Below, one piece after another: positions 50,249-60,091 of a DNA stretch of 64,000 nucleotides. Origin of the DNA: Synechococcus sp. CS-1325 (GTDB lineage Bacteria; Cyanobacteriota; Cyanobacteriia; PCC-6307; Cyanobiaceae); the NCBI GenBank assembly GCA_025128135.1, contig JAHLYW010000045.1, positions 1-64,000 of the forward strand, written 5' to 3'. The notes beneath the pieces were generated by a model. The model searched no databases and had not been told where the DNA came from. It worked only from the letters and a program-made list of their open reading frames with translations. The translations under genes and the position numbers were made by a program. The number at the start of each line of letters is the position of its first letter. Positions within the stretch are counted from its first letter, which is position 1.

Positions 50249-50917
50249 GTGTTGTTCAACCTGAAACAACGTCTCCAGTCGCTCCGAATGGTGGCGGGGC
50301 TGGCGACGTTTCTGAAGAATCCCGGTGAACTCAACAGCGTGTTTGCGGTGGCTCGCAGCCTTCAGGGCACCCCACTCGCTACCCAGATGCAGCGCCATCT
50401 GCTCACGGACCCCCGCATGGCAGATCTGGTGGAAACGAACTGGCGGCCGGCCCCGATCAACCTGGCCCAGCTCGCTTCCCTGCCGGTGGGCAGCCTCGGC
50501 CACACCTACGCCCAGCAGCTCCAGAGCCAGGGCCTCACACCCGAGAGCCTGGTCGATCCGACCCCGATCCACTCACCTGCCGCTTACATCACCCATCGGC
50601 TGCGGGAGACCCACGACATCATTCATGTGCTCACCGGCTTCGGCACCGATGGTCCCGGCGAGCTGGGCCTGCAGGCCTTCAACCTCGCCCAGGTGCGCTC
50701 CCCCCTGGCCGTGATGTTGATCTTCGGCGGGCTGCTCGGCACCCTTCAGGAGGATGAGCCACTCGAACCCCTGCTGCGGGCCCTGATCCGGGGCTTCGAG
50801 CTGGGTCTGGCAGCCCCCTGTCTGATCACCTACAAGCTGGAGGAGGGCTGGGAGAGGCCGTTGAGCGACTGGAGGCAGGAGCTGGGCCTGCCGGAGACGC
50901 CGGCCGTTGCGGCATGA
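50249..50917 (+). CDS. Coq4-family protein (second copy)
   Basis: A 222-residue Coq4 homologue from GTG 50249 with HDxxHx11E in ETHDIIHVLTGFGTDGPGE, and SLPVGSLGHTYAQQLQSQGL before it. It is shorter and more GC-rich than the copy at 45976 (only about a third of positions look identical by eye), so the two are old paralogues or separate acquisitions. Substrate unknown, as above. It is convergent with the thioredoxin-like gene. Confidence 0.86.
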   Translation: MLFNLKQRLQSLRMVAGLATFLKNPGELNSVFAVARSLQGTPLATQMQRHLLTDPRMADLVETNWRPAPINLAQLASLPVGSLGHTYAQQLQSQGLTPESLVDPTPIHSPAAYITHRLRETHDIIHVLTGFGTDGPGELGLQAFNLAQVRSPLAVMLIFGGLLGTLQEDEPLEPLLRALIRGFELGLAAPCLITYKLEEGWERPLSDWRQELGLPETPAVAA

Positions 50918-50938
50918 AGGAAGGCCACAGCAGGGTCT

Positions 50939-51394
50939 TCATGGAGTGGGGGAGATGGCCTTGAACCCACTCCAGGCCTTGAGTTCCTCCACCGTGAGAA
51001 CCCCCTCCTTCTTCTCCCCGCCCAGTTCCCAGGTGGGATACGCCCGCACCTGGGCCTCCAGGCAGCGCCGGCGACCCGCCTCCTCACGGTCGCATTCCAC
51101 ATAGGGCAACCGTTCGCCGGCTTCGGTGCCGAACAGATTCTTCTGATAGAAGCAATGGGGGCACCACCAGGCCCCGTAGAACACAGCTCCCCGCAGGAGC
51201 AGATGCTCCACCAGCGCCTTCTGCTCCGGCGTGGAGGGAGAAACCGCCTGACCAAGGCCACTCGCCGCGGCGGGGCGGGGCTGGCTCGCCGCCTGGGTTT
51301 CCAAGCCGCTGCCGACCAGGGCCAACCCGCCGAGCAGCAGGCCCAAGGCCCAGCCGCCCGTCCGGCTCTGACCAGCAACAAAAGGATTGGCCAT
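50939..51394 (-). CDS. Thioredoxin-like membrane-anchored or periplasmic protein
   Basis: A 151-residue protein with an N-terminal hydrophobic segment (~14-32; signal or anchor) and a thioredoxin-like domain: VFYGAWWCPHCFYQ with C78-P-H-C81, then VECDREEAGRRRCLE and the cis-Pro loop AYPTWELGG. The FYGAWWCPHC..QK..FG.EA form is like the thioredoxin domain fused to VKOR in cyanobacterial proteins, here alone. Likely oxidises or isomerises disulphides in the periplasm or lumen (inference). Divergent from the dnaJ-like gene. Confidence 0.85.
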   Translation of the reverse strand: MANPFVAGQSRTGGWALGLLLGGLALVGSGLETQAASQPRPAAASGLGQAVSPSTPEQKALVEHLLLRGAVFYGAWWCPHCFYQKNLFGTEAGERLPYVECDREEAGRRRCLEAQVRAYPTWELGGEKKEGVLTVEELKAWSGFKAISPTP

Positions 51395-51531
51395 CGCGAA
51401 ACCGGCTGTCAGTGGGGCGAGATTAAGCAGCCGTTCGGGCTTCCGCCCTGCTCGGACCCACCAAAACGTGAACCTGGCTGGGAAACTGAAGGCGTTGCTT
51501 CCCGGTCCGGAGTCTCGATGGGTTTGCCTCG

Positions 51532-52536
51532 ATGAGCGCCAACGGCTACCGCGACTACTTCAAGGTGTTGGGTGTCGAGCGCAGCGCTGACGCCGATGCG
51601 ATCAAGCGCTCGTTCCGCAAGCTCGCCCGCCAGTACCACCCGGACGTGAATCCGGACGATGCCTCGGCGGAGGCCAAGTTCAAGGAGATCAGCGAAGCCT
51701 ACGAAGTGCTCTCCGATCCGGAGAAGCGTCGCCGCTACGAACAGTTCGGCCAGTACTGGAGTCAGATGGGCGGCGGCAGCGGTGGCGCCCCCGGCTTTGA
51801 TGTGGATTTCGGCCGCTACGGCAATTTCGACGATTTCATCAATGACCTGCTCGGCCGTTTCGGCGGCCAGGCCGGCCAGGGGGGACCGGCCGGCTTCGGG
51901 GGAGCGCCGGGAGGTTTCGGGTTCTCAGGAGGATTTCCGGGGGGGTTCTCCTCCGGGTTCGGTGGGCCCGGCGGAGCCCCTGGCCGCCCGGCAACCCTCA
52001 ACCTTGATGCCGAAGCCACGATCAACCTGAGTTATGCCGAGGCGTTCCGCGGCTGCGAGCGCACCCTGGCGGTGAACGACGAGCGGGTCCAGGTAAGAGT
52101 GCCTGCCGGGGTGAAGAACGGCAGCCGCCTGCGTCTCAAGGGCAAAGGCAACCTCCAGCCTGGAACAGGCCGTCGCGGCGATCTCTACCTCAACTTGAAG
52201 CTGCTGGAGCATCCGGTCTGGAAGCTCGATGGTGATCAGTTGCGCGCCGACCTGCCCCTCAGCCTTGATGAACTGGCCCTCGGCGGAGAGGTGCGGGTGG
52301 CCACGCCGGATGGGGAAGCCACCGTGCAGGTGCCAGCCGGGGTGGCCCTGGGCCGCAGCCTGCGGCTGAAGGGGAAGGGCTGGCCCCTCAAGGAGGGACG
52401 TGGCGATCTGCTGCTCAGCCTCTGCCTCAAGCTGCCGGAGCAGTTCAGTGAGAGCGAACGGGAGTTGCTGGAAAAGCTGCGTCTGGTGCGCAGCATCGAC
52501 CCCCGCAGCGACTGGATGCAGGCCGCCAGGCTCTGA
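51532..52536 (+). CDS. DnaJ/CbpA-like co-chaperone without zinc fingers
   Basis: A 334-residue J-domain protein. Residues 1-70 carry the J-domain ([23 protein letters not shown] in YHPDVNPDD), followed by a Gly/Phe-rich linker (~80-150, [14 protein letters not shown] type) and two C-terminal substrate-binding beta domains (~155-325; [19 protein letters not shown] and [19 protein letters not shown]). No CxxCxGxG zinc repeats, so it is of the CbpA (type B) class. It stimulates DnaK. Confidence 0.93.
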   Translation: MSANGYRDYFKVLGVERSADADAIKRSFRKLARQYHPDVNPDDASAEAKFKEISEAYEVLSDPEKRRRYEQFGQYWSQMGGGSGGAPGFDVDFGRYGNFDDFINDLLGRFGGQAGQGGPAGFGGAPGGFGFSGGFPGGFSSGFGGPGGAPGRPATLNLDAEATINLSYAEAFRGCERTLAVNDERVQVRVPAGVKNGSRLRLKGKGNLQPGTGRRGDLYLNLKLLEHPVWKLDGDQLRADLPLSLDELALGGEVRVATPDGEATVQVPAGVALGRSLRLKGKGWPLKEGRGDLLLSLCLKLPEQFSESERELLEKLRLVRSIDPRSDWMQAARL

Positions 52537-52582
52537 GTGAAAGCAGGCAGCAGCCAATCCACGGATCCTGCAGACTCCCGCA

Positions 52583-53707
52583 GTGAGAAGTGGTCGGGAT
52601 TTGGCTAGGCAACGGCTATGGCTGTGGTTGGCCCTTCTGGTGTTCGGGGCTTCCGTGGCGCTGAAGGCGGTGATCCCGCCTCAGAGCGCCCCGCCGGGAG
52701 TGCTTGTTCAGGAGAAGTCAAGGTTGGTGGATCCCGCCACCGAACTGCTCAACGCCAACGCCGTTGCGGTGAAGGCCGGTCTGTTCATCGAGAATCTTCA
52801 CAGCCTCTCGTTGCGGCAGCGGATCTTCAATGCCGAGGGCCTCTACTGGTTGATCTGGCCGCAGGACATCCAGAGAGTGATGGAGGCAGAAGAAATCAGC
52901 CCTCTGCAGCTGGTGGAAATCACCAATCAGGTCAACTCCTCCTCAACCCTGATCGAGCCGGATACGGCAGCTCCGGTGGCACTATCAGACGGCAGCTTCT
53001 ATCAACTGTTTCGCTTTTCAACCAGCCTATACATTTCGAAGATTGATCTGCGCCGCTCACCGTTTCAACGTCTGGTGCTGCCGGTAGTGCTTGAGATTGT
53101 CCCCGATGCGTTCTCCCTCTCCCAGAAGAAAGTGCTGCTGGTTGCCGATACCGGTCCGGGCAACAGCACGATTGGGGCTGATGCCTCAATCAACGGTTTT
53201 AGCATTGAGTCAACCCGTTATGTGTCGTCACTCCATTCCTACGGCACCACCTGGGGCCTGAATCGGGGCTCCCTGGATTATCCCCGCCTCAGCCTTGAGG
53301 TTGTGATGAGAAGTGATTCCTTTTCAAGTTTTGTGACCTGGATTCTGCCACTGCTGATCGTGATGTTGATCGTGATGCTCGCTCCCCTGCTGGATGGGGA
53401 GCTGGGCGACCTTCGGCTGGCCATTCCATCCACCGCCCTTCTGACCCTGATCTTCCTCCAGCAGACCTACAAGGCCGAGCTGCCTGCCCTGAACTATCTC
53501 ACGTTTCTTGATTATCTCTATGCCTACTCCTACATCGTTTCCCTCGTGCTGTTCATCCTATTCCTGTGGGGAAACAATGTGTACTCGAACGCCAATGAGA
53601 CCAGCAAGCCAGCTGCTGTTCTGAGGATCGCAGGGGTTGACAGGCTATTCCAGATCAGTTCCTTCGTGGGATTCTTCGTGGTGGGCATTCTCGCCTGGAT
53701 GATATGA
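52583..53707 (+). CDS. Pentameric ligand-gated ion channel homologue
   Basis: A 374-residue protein from GTG 52583. After an N-terminal signal/anchor helix (11-30) comes a ~200-residue extracytoplasmic region: KAGLFIENLHSLSLRQRIFN then YWLIWPQ (the ...VYI..I..L......F.A...L.LRW pattern of loop D) and ISKIDLRRSPFQRLVLPVVL (the DLR.FPFD..TLP.E. block). Four membrane helices follow: M1 251-269, M2 279-297 (LAIPSTALLTLIFLQQT), M3 304-328 after the typical AELPALNYLTFLD loop, and M4 356-373. This is the Cys-loop-like plan of prokaryotic channels such as GLIC/ELIC; the eukaryotic disulphide is absent, as usual in bacteria. Ligand and ion are unknown. A hairpin follows the gene. Confidence 0.78.
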   Translation: MRSGRDLARQRLWLWLALLVFGASVALKAVIPPQSAPPGVLVQEKSRLVDPATELLNANAVAVKAGLFIENLHSLSLRQRIFNAEGLYWLIWPQDIQRVMEAEEISPLQLVEITNQVNSSSTLIEPDTAAPVALSDGSFYQLFRFSTSLYISKIDLRRSPFQRLVLPVVLEIVPDAFSLSQKKVLLVADTGPGNSTIGADASINGFSIESTRYVSSLHSYGTTWGLNRGSLDYPRLSLEVVMRSDSFSSFVTWILPLLIVMLIVMLAPLLDGELGDLRLAIPSTALLTLIFLQQTYKAELPALNYLTFLDYLYAYSYIVSLVLFILFLWGNNVYSNANETSKPAAVLRIAGVDRLFQISSFVGFFVVGILAWMI

Positions 53708-53726
53708 GAACTTGCGTGTAAGTACT

Positions 53727-53757
53727 GGCCCAGGAAGTGATCCTGAAACCCTGGGCC
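53727..53757 (+). terminator. Hairpin between channel gene and hemB
   Basis: GGCCCAGG (53727-53734) pairs with CCTGGGCC (53750-53757) around a 15-base loop. No T-run follows, so termination may be partial. It separates the channel gene from hemB. Confidence 0.4.
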
Positions 53758-53786
53758 CCTAGGATCGACCCAGTGATTCCTTTTGC

Positions 53787-54788
53787 ATGGAGCTCGCCTA
53801 CCGTCCTCGCCGCCTGCGCCGCACGCCGGCCCTCAGGGCCATGGTGCGTGAGTTTCAGCTGAGTCCGACTGATTTCATCTACCCGCTCTTCGTCCACGAA
53901 GGGGCCAGCAACGAACCGATCGGCGCCATGCCCGGCGCCCAGCGCTGGAGCCTCGATGGCCTGGTTGCGGAGGTGGGCAGGGCCTGGGATCTCGGCATCC
54001 GCTGCGTGGTGCTGTTTCCCAAGGTGGCCGATGGTCTCAAGACCGAAGACGGTGCCGAGTGCTTCAACGAGGGGGGGCTGATCCCCAGGGCGATCCGTCG
54101 CCTCAAGCTGGAGCATCCAGCGATGGCGGTGATGACCGACGTGGCCCTCGATCCCTATTCCTGCGATGGCCACGACGGCATCGTCAGCGACGAGGGCATC
54201 GTGCTCAACGACGAGACGGTGGCCCAGCTCTGCCGCCAGGCGGTGGCCCAGGCTCGCGCGGGCGCCGACCTGATCGGACCCAGCGACATGATGGACGGCC
54301 GGGTGGGTGCCATCCGCGAAGCACTCGACGAAGAGGGATTCGAGCAGGTGGGCATCATCAGCTACACCGCCAAATACGCTTCCGCCTACTACGGACCGTT
54401 CCGCGAGGCGCTGGATTCCGCCCCACGCCCCACCGGCGCCAAACCGATCCCCACCGACAAGAGCACCTATCAGATGGATCCGGCCAACGGCCGCGAAGCC
54501 CTCACCGAGGCCCTGCTCGATGAACAGGAAGGCTCAGACATCCTGATGGTGAAACCCGGCCTGGCCTATCTCGACATCATCCACCGACTCCGCCAGGAAA
54601 CGGAGCTGCCGATCGCCGCTTACAACGTGAGTGGGGAGTACGCGATGGTGAAGGCGGCCGCCGAGCGGGGCTGGATCGATGAACGGGCGATCGTGCTGGA
54701 AACCCTGCTCTGCTTCAAGCGGGCCGGCGCCGACCTGATCCTCACCTACCACGCCTGCGACGCAGCCGCCTGGCTGCGTCAGGGCTGA
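53787..54788 (+). CDS. hemB: Porphobilinogen synthase (delta-aminolevulinic acid dehydratase)
   Basis: A 333-residue enzyme that condenses two 5-aminolevulinate molecules into porphobilinogen for chlorophyll, haem and bilins. Schiff-base lysines are visible in SYTAKYASAYYGPFR and LMVKPGLAYLD; the metal-loop segment is DVALDPYSCDGHDGIV, with one Cys rather than the three of zinc-dependent enzymes, so Mg2+ dependence is likely. AAYNVSGEYAMVKAA is also present. The VOC protein gene follows 76 bases downstream. Confidence 0.97.
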   Translation: MELAYRPRRLRRTPALRAMVREFQLSPTDFIYPLFVHEGASNEPIGAMPGAQRWSLDGLVAEVGRAWDLGIRCVVLFPKVADGLKTEDGAECFNEGGLIPRAIRRLKLEHPAMAVMTDVALDPYSCDGHDGIVSDEGIVLNDETVAQLCRQAVAQARAGADLIGPSDMMDGRVGAIREALDEEGFEQVGIISYTAKYASAYYGPFREALDSAPRPTGAKPIPTDKSTYQMDPANGREALTEALLDEQEGSDILMVKPGLAYLDIIHRLRQETELPIAAYNVSGEYAMVKAAAERGWIDERAIVLETLLCFKRAGADLILTYHACDAAAWLRQG

Positions 54789-54863
54789 AGCGCTTCTGGC
54801 CGGAGCAACTGCCGCCGCCCGGCCCTGCTCCGATCAGAATGGCTGCATCGATGAAGAGGCCCG

Positions 54864-55292
54864 ATGGCCGTGCAACGTCTGGGCCATGTCGCCCTGCGGG
54901 TTCAGGACATGGATCGCGCCAAGGCCTTCTACCAGGCCCTCGGCCTCCGGATCACCTGGGAAGCCGAAGACTGGTCCTACCTTCAGTCGCCCCAGAGCGG
55001 CGATGGCGTGGCGCTGCTCAGCCCCGCCTACACGGTGGCGGGGCCCCATTTCGCCTTCCACTTCACGGACCGTCAGGAGGTGGATACCGTGCATGCCCAG
55101 CTGCTGGCTTCGGGCCACCGGGTCGGGCCGGTGCACGATCACCGCGATGGCACCGCCTCGTTCTATCTCCAGGACCCGGAAGGAAACTGGCTGGAGATGC
55201 TCTACGAACCGCCCGGTGGCATTCCCTCCAACGTGGGTGCCGCTCCGATCCTGCTGGCGACCGGGCCTGAGCAGGTGCAGGGGCTGGCTTGA
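54864..55292 (+). CDS. VOC/glyoxalase-family protein
   Basis: A 142-residue vicinal-oxygen-chelate protein: MAVQRLGHVALRVQDMDRAK (metal His), FYQALGLRITWE, HFAFHFTDRQEV (second His), and FYLQDPEGNWLEMLYEPPG (metal Glu). One module consists of two beta-alpha-beta-beta-beta units. Activity within the superfamily (glyoxalase I, dioxygenase, resistance) cannot be told. Its stop overlaps the mutS2 start. Confidence 0.88.
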   Translation: MAVQRLGHVALRVQDMDRAKAFYQALGLRITWEAEDWSYLQSPQSGDGVALLSPAYTVAGPHFAFHFTDRQEVDTVHAQLLASGHRVGPVHDHRDGTASFYLQDPEGNWLEMLYEPPGGIPSNVGAAPILLATGPEQVQGLA

Positions 55293-57712
55293 GGGCAGGC
55301 GAGTTGCTGGCGATCGAAACGGAAGCGCTCGAGCTGCTGGAGTGGCCGAGGCTGCTGGGCCAGCTGGCCGCGTTTGCCAGCACGACAGCAGGTGGGCGGC
55401 TCTGTCGTCGACTGGAGCTGCCGTCGAGCTGGACTGAAAGCCAGCGGCGGCTGGCTGAAACCACCGAATTGCTCGGGCTGGATGGCCTGATCGACGGCGG
55501 CCTGAGCTTCCAGGGCGTCGCTGATCTGGAGGCCACCCTCCAGCACTGCGGCAAGGGGGGGACGGCCAGTGGCGAGGCGCTGCTGCAACTGGCAACCACC
55601 CTGTCGGCGGCACGGCGCCTGCGGCGCCAGATCGATGATTCCGAACTGCGGCCGGTCTGCACGGCCCTGGTGGCTGAGTTGCGCACCCTGCCGGAGCTGG
55701 AGCAGCGGCTGCTGTTCGCTCTGGAGGAGGGGGGGCGGGTGGCTGACCGGGCCAGCCCTGAGCTGGGAGGGCTGCGCCTGCAGCTGGCCGGGGCGCGCCA
55801 GCAACGGCGTGAGCGGTTGCAGGAGCTGCTTCGACGTCTGGCTCCGCTCCTGCAGGACTCGGTGATCGCCGAGCGCAACGGCCGGCCCGTGCTGGCGGTG
55901 AAGGCCGGCGCCGCCTCCCGGGTACCGGGTCTGGCCCATGACAGCTCCGCATCGGGCAGCACGATGTTCATCGAACCCCAGACCGTAATTGCGATCGGCA
56001 ACCGGATAAGGGATCTGGAGGGACAGGAGCGCGATCTGGAACGGCGGATCCTTGCCGAGCTCAGCACGTTGGTGGCCGCCGAAGCCGAAGACCTGGCCGT
56101 GCTGCAGCGGGTGCTGTCCGAGCTGGACGCCGCCCTGGCCCGGGCGCGCTACGGCCAGGCCCTGGGCTCGGTGCGGCCGGAGCTGGCCGCCGATCCGGGC
56201 GCCCCCTTTCTGCTCCAGGAGCTGCGGCACCCCCTGCTGCTCTGGCAGGAACGCCACGAGGCTGGGCACACCGTCGTACCGGTCACGATCTCCGTGGGAC
56301 AGGACCTGCGGGTGGTGGCGATCACCGGTCCCAACACCGGCGGCAAGACGGTGACCCTCAAAAGCCTGGGGCTGGCGGCCCTGATGGCCAGGGCCGGGCT
56401 GTTCCTTCCCTGCTCGGGGACGCCGCGGCTGCCCTGGTGTGGCCTGATCCTCGCCGACATCGGCGATGAGCAATCGCTGCAGCAGAACCTCTCCACCTTC
56501 AGCGGTCATGTCCGCCGGATCGCCCGCATCCTGGCGGCCCTGCCGACCGGGGAGGCCCCGGCGATCGGCGCCAGCCTGGTGCTGCTCGATGAGCTGGGGG
56601 CCGGCACCGATCCAGCCGAGGGCACCGCCCTGGCGATCGCCCTGCTGCGCCACCTGGCCGGGCGGGCCCGGCTGACGATCACCACCACCCATTTCGGCGA
56701 ACTGAAGGCGCTCAAGTACGGCGACTCCCGCTTCGAAAACGCCTCGGTGGGCTTTGATCTGGAGACACTCTCACCCACCTACCAACTGCTCTGGGGCATC
56801 CCCGGCCGCAGCAACGCCCTGGCCATCGCCAGCCAGCTCGCCCTGGAGCCGGCTGTGATCGCCGCCGCTGCCGAGCTGCTCGTTCCACGCGGCGACGGGG
56901 AACTCAACCAGGTGATCCGTGGCCTCGAAGACCAGCGTCGGCGTCAGCAGGAGGCCGCCGAGGAGGCCGCCATCCTGCTGGCCCGCACCGAGCTGCTGCA
57001 CGAGGAACTGCTGCTGCGCTGGCAGCAGCAGCAGGAGCAGTCAGCCGAATTGCAGGAAGAGCGACGCCGGACCCTGGAGGCCTCGATCCGGGACGGCCAG
57101 CAGGAAGTGCGTCGCATCATCCGCCGCCTGCGCCAGGGCCAGACGGATGGGGAGCAGACCCGTCAGGCCGGTCAGCGGTTGAAGCGGCTCCAGGAGCAGC
57201 ATCGACCCCAGCCCGAGCGGCGCCACCATCCAGGCTGGCAGCCGGTGGTTGGCGAGCGGATCCGGCTGCTGGCGCTGGGCAAGGCGGCGGAGGTGCTGGC
57301 GATCAGCTCCGACGGCCGGGAACTCACTGTGCGCTGTGGCGTGCTGCGACTCAACGTGGAGCTGGGAGCCATCGAGAGCCTGCAGGGGGAGAAGGCGGCT
57401 CCCCCGGAGGCGCCCAGCGTTCCGGTGGTTCAGGTGCACAGCCAGAAGTCCAGAGTCGGCAGCGGCCCCCAGGTGCGCACCGAGCGGAACACCGTGGATG
57501 TGCGGGGCCTGCGGGTGCACGAAGCCGAAGCGGCCGTGGAGGAACAGCTGCGCGGCTCCAACGGTCCGCTGTGGGTGATCCATGGCATCGGCACCGGCAA
57601 GCTCAAGAGGGGCCTGCGTCAGTGGCTCTCCAGCGTTCCCTGGGTGGAGCGGGTCAGCGACGCTGAGCAGGGTGATGGCGGCTCGGGCTGCAGCGTGATC
57701 TGGCCGATCTGA
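55289..57712 (+). CDS. mutS2: Endonuclease MutS2
   Basis: An 807-residue protein. The MutS2 N-terminal clamp and lever are followed by the ATPase domain: Walker A ITGPNTGGKTVTLKSLGL (near 345), DIGDEQSLQQNLSTFSGH, Walker B LVLLDELGAGTDPAEG, and ITTTHFGELKALKY. A coiled-coil region (~540-640) precedes the C-terminal Smr nuclease domain (~725-807: VDVRGLRVHEAEAAVEEQLR, WVIHGIGTGKLKRGLRQWLS). MutS2 suppresses recombination or rescues collided ribosomes, depending on the organism. The start TTG 55289 overlaps the VOC gene stop. Confidence 0.96.
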   Translation: MRAGELLAIETEALELLEWPRLLGQLAAFASTTAGGRLCRRLELPSSWTESQRRLAETTELLGLDGLIDGGLSFQGVADLEATLQHCGKGGTASGEALLQLATTLSAARRLRRQIDDSELRPVCTALVAELRTLPELEQRLLFALEEGGRVADRASPELGGLRLQLAGARQQRRERLQELLRRLAPLLQDSVIAERNGRPVLAVKAGAASRVPGLAHDSSASGSTMFIEPQTVIAIGNRIRDLEGQERDLERRILAELSTLVAAEAEDLAVLQRVLSELDAALARARYGQALGSVRPELAADPGAPFLLQELRHPLLLWQERHEAGHTVVPVTISVGQDLRVVAITGPNTGGKTVTLKSLGLAALMARAGLFLPCSGTPRLPWCGLILADIGDEQSLQQNLSTFSGHVRRIARILAALPTGEAPAIGASLVLLDELGAGTDPAEGTALAIALLRHLAGRARLTITTTHFGELKALKYGDSRFENASVGFDLETLSPTYQLLWGIPGRSNALAIASQLALEPAVIAAAAELLVPRGDGELNQVIRGLEDQRRRQQEAAEEAAILLARTELLHEELLLRWQQQQEQSAELQEERRRTLEASIRDGQQEVRRIIRRLRQGQTDGEQTRQAGQRLKRLQEQHRPQPERRHHPGWQPVVGERIRLLALGKAAEVLAISSDGRELTVRCGVLRLNVELGAIESLQGEKAAPPEAPSVPVVQVHSQKSRVGSGPQVRTERNTVDVRGLRVHEAEAAVEEQLRGSNGPLWVIHGIGTGKLKRGLRQWLSSVPWVERVSDAEQGDGGSGCSVIWPI

Positions 57713-57721
57713 ATGGCGACT

Positions 57722-58981
57722 TCAGGCCGCTCCACCCAGCTCCGGGAGCAGCACCGCCGTGGCCTCTTGCCTGGCAACGGCGGCCGGCCTCGGCAACGGC
57801 AACGCCTCTCCAGCCGCGTCGAAGAAGCGCCAGCCGCAGGGATCCACCTCCAGATGCACGGTCTGGCCAGGCACCACCTGCTGGGACGGGTCGGCGCGCA
57901 ACTGGACCAGGTGGCTGCCATCCAGCAGACGACAACAAATCAGTTGCTCATTGCCAAGGGCTTCGATGTGGGTCACCTCGGCCGGGATGTTGCGGTTGGT
58001 GGCGGGAGCCAGCTTGAGGTGCTCCGGCCGCAGACCGCCCGTGAGCGCAGCCGGGTTGCCCTCCGCGTGGCGGATCAGGGCCTGGCCGCTGGGTCCTTCC
58101 ACCAGAAAGCGCCTCAGTCCCAGCTGGATCTGGTCACCGCCGACGGCAAGCACCGGCAGCAGATTCATCGAAGGACTGCCGATGAACTGGGCGACGAAGA
58201 GATTGGAGGGCCAGTTGTAGAGCTGCAGGGGCGTGCCGAGCTGCTGAAGGCGGCCGGCATTGAGCACCGCGATCCGATGGCCCATCGTCATCGCCTCCAC
58301 CTGGTCGTGGGTCACGTAGAGGGTGGTGATGCCGAGGTTTCGTTGCAGGGCCACGATCTGGGCCCTGGTGCCGGTGCGTAACTTGGCATCGAGATTGCTG
58401 AGCGGCTCATCCATCAGGAACACGGCGGGCTCCCGGGCGATCGCCCGGCCCAGGGCCACCCGTTGTTTCTGACCACCTGAGAGTTCCTTGGGCAGCCGAT
58501 CGAGCAGGGGAGCAAGCTCCAGCTGATCAGCAACGGCAGCGATCCGGGCCTCGATGCGCGCTTCACGCGCCGAGGGCACCCTCAGTCCGGGCGGCAGATG
58601 ACGACCAAGTCGGTGCAGGCTGTCCTGCAGTTGCCGGGGCAGGCTGTGGGGGCGGCTGCGGCGCAGACCGAAACCGATGTTGTCAGCCACGCTCAGGTGG
58701 GGATAGAGCGCATAGCTCTGAAACACCATCGCCACATCACGCTGGGACGGTGGCAGGTCGGTGACCGGGCGATCCCCGACGATCACCGCGCCGCTGCTGG
58801 GGGTTTCGAGGCCGGCGAGGATGCGCAGCAACGTGCTCTTGCCACAGCCCGATGGTCCCACCAGCACCAGGAACTCGCCGTCCTGGACGGTGAGATCGAG
58901 CTGGCGCAGCACTTCCACCGCAGCGCTTCCCCGCCGGGGTGGGAAGGTCTTGCAGACCTGCTCGAAGCGAACCTCTGCCAA
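57722..58981 (-). CDS. UgpC/MalK-type sugar ABC transporter ATP-binding protein
   Basis: A 419-residue ATPase: Walker [19 protein letters not shown]-loop [20 protein letters not shown], signature [16 protein letters not shown], Walker [18 protein letters not shown], switch His [15 protein letters not shown], then a C-terminal TOBE/MalK regulatory domain ([21 protein letters not shown]). An insertion after the Q-loop (about residues 105-140, [20 protein letters not shown]) is unusual. No permease or binding protein gene is adjacent, so it may serve one or several transporters elsewhere, for example for glucosylglycerol (inference). The start is TTG 58981. Confidence 0.9.
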   Translation of the reverse strand: MAEVRFEQVCKTFPPRRGSAAVEVLRQLDLTVQDGEFLVLVGPSGCGKSTLLRILAGLETPSSGAVIVGDRPVTDLPPSQRDVAMVFQSYALYPHLSVADNIGFGLRRSRPHSLPRQLQDSLHRLGRHLPPGLRVPSAREARIEARIAAVADQLELAPLLDRLPKELSGGQKQRVALGRAIAREPAVFLMDEPLSNLDAKLRTGTRAQIVALQRNLGITTLYVTHDQVEAMTMGHRIAVLNAGRLQQLGTPLQLYNWPSNLFVAQFIGSPSMNLLPVLAVGGDQIQLGLRRFLVEGPSGQALIRHAEGNPAALTGGLRPEHLKLAPATNRNIPAEVTHIEALGNEQLICCRLLDGSHLVQLRADPSQQVVPGQTVHLEVDPCGWRFFDAAGEALPLPRPAAVARQEATAVLLPELGGAA

Positions 58982-59047
58982 GACTGGCTCTCAGACTCCC
59001 CGATCCTAGGGTTGGCCGATCACCTGGCCTGCGTCCACAGCTTTCCC

Positions 59048-60040
59048 TTGCAGTTCATCGATCAAGCCCGCATCGCGGTCCAGGGAGGCCGCGGCGGCGA
59101 CGGCATCGTGGCCTTCCGACGTGAAAAGTACGTTCCCGCCGGTGGGCCATCCGGCGGGGATGGCGGCCATGGTGGCGCGGTCTGGCTCCAGGCCGACCCA
59201 AACCTGCAGACCCTGCTGGATTTCAAGTACAAACGCCTGTTTGCGGCGCCGGAGGGCCGTCGTGGCGGTCCGAACCGCAGTTCAGGAGCCGGTGGTGACG
59301 ACCTGGTGATCCGGGTTCCCTGCGGCACGGAGGTCCGTGATGAAAACAGCCATCAGTTGCTCGGTGATCTCACCGAGCCCGGTGATCGGCTGAGGGTGGC
59401 GGCAGGCGGAAGGGGCGGCCTCGGCAACGCCCACTACCTCAGCAACCGCAACCGGGCACCTGAAAAATTCACCGAAGGGAAGGACGGCGAAGAGCGCCAG
59501 ATTCAGCTGGAACTGAAATTGCTGGCTGAGGTGGGGATCATCGGCCTGCCCAATGCCGGCAAAAGCACCCTGATCAGTGTGCTCTCAGCGGCGAAACCGA
59601 AGATTGCCGACTACCCCTTCACCACCCTGATTCCCAACCTCGGCGTGGTGCGGCGCCCCAGCGGCGACGGCACGGTGTTCGCCGACATTCCGGGACTGAT
59701 CGCCGGCGCCGCCCTCGGAGCGGGGCTTGGTCATGACTTCCTCAGGCACATTGAGCGGACCCGGCTGCTCGTGCACCTGATCGATGCAGCCAGCCCCGAT
59801 GTGGTGGCCGATCTGGTGGTGGTGGAAGCGGAACTTGCTGCCTATGGCCATGGCCTGAAGGACAGGCCCAGGCTGCTGGCGCTCAACAAGATTGAACTGC
59901 TCGACGAGGAGGCGCTCAAGGCAGCCGCAGAGGCCCTCACCCAGCACTGGCACGGTGGGCTTCTGCTGATTTCCTCGGCAACCCGTCAGGGTCTTGATGG
60001 GCTGCTGACAGCTGTCTGGAGGGAGCTGGGAATCAGCTGA
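59048..60040 (+). CDS. obgE: GTPase ObgE/CgtA
   Basis: A 330-residue GTPase involved in 50S assembly and stress. The Obg fold (1-158) shows [35 protein letters not shown] and [19 protein letters not shown]; the G domain has [15 protein letters not shown] (G1), [10 protein letters not shown] (G2), [20 protein letters not shown] (G3) and LNKIEL (G4). The start is TTG 59048 ([14 protein letters not shown]). The longer upstream frame belongs to the antisense of the ABC ATPase. Confidence 0.96.
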   Translation: MQFIDQARIAVQGGRGGDGIVAFRREKYVPAGGPSGGDGGHGGAVWLQADPNLQTLLDFKYKRLFAAPEGRRGGPNRSSGAGGDDLVIRVPCGTEVRDENSHQLLGDLTEPGDRLRVAAGGRGGLGNAHYLSNRNRAPEKFTEGKDGEERQIQLELKLLAEVGIIGLPNAGKSTLISVLSAAKPKIADYPFTTLIPNLGVVRRPSGDGTVFADIPGLIAGAALGAGLGHDFLRHIERTRLLVHLIDAASPDVVADLVVVEAELAAYGHGLKDRPRLLALNKIELLDEEALKAAAEALTQHWHGGLLLISSATRQGLDGLLTAVWRELGIS

Positions 60041-60048
60041 TCGAACGG

Positions 60049-60079
60049 AACGCCCTGCCGGGATCCGGCCAAGGGCGTT
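60049..60079. terminator. Bidirectional hairpin between obgE and the CP12 gene
   Basis: AACGCCCT (60049-60056) pairs with AGGGCGTT (60072-60079); the loop itself contains GCCGG/CCGGC pairing. It lies between two convergent genes and can end both transcripts. Confidence 0.6.
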
Positions 60080-60091
60080 CAGCAGACCAGT

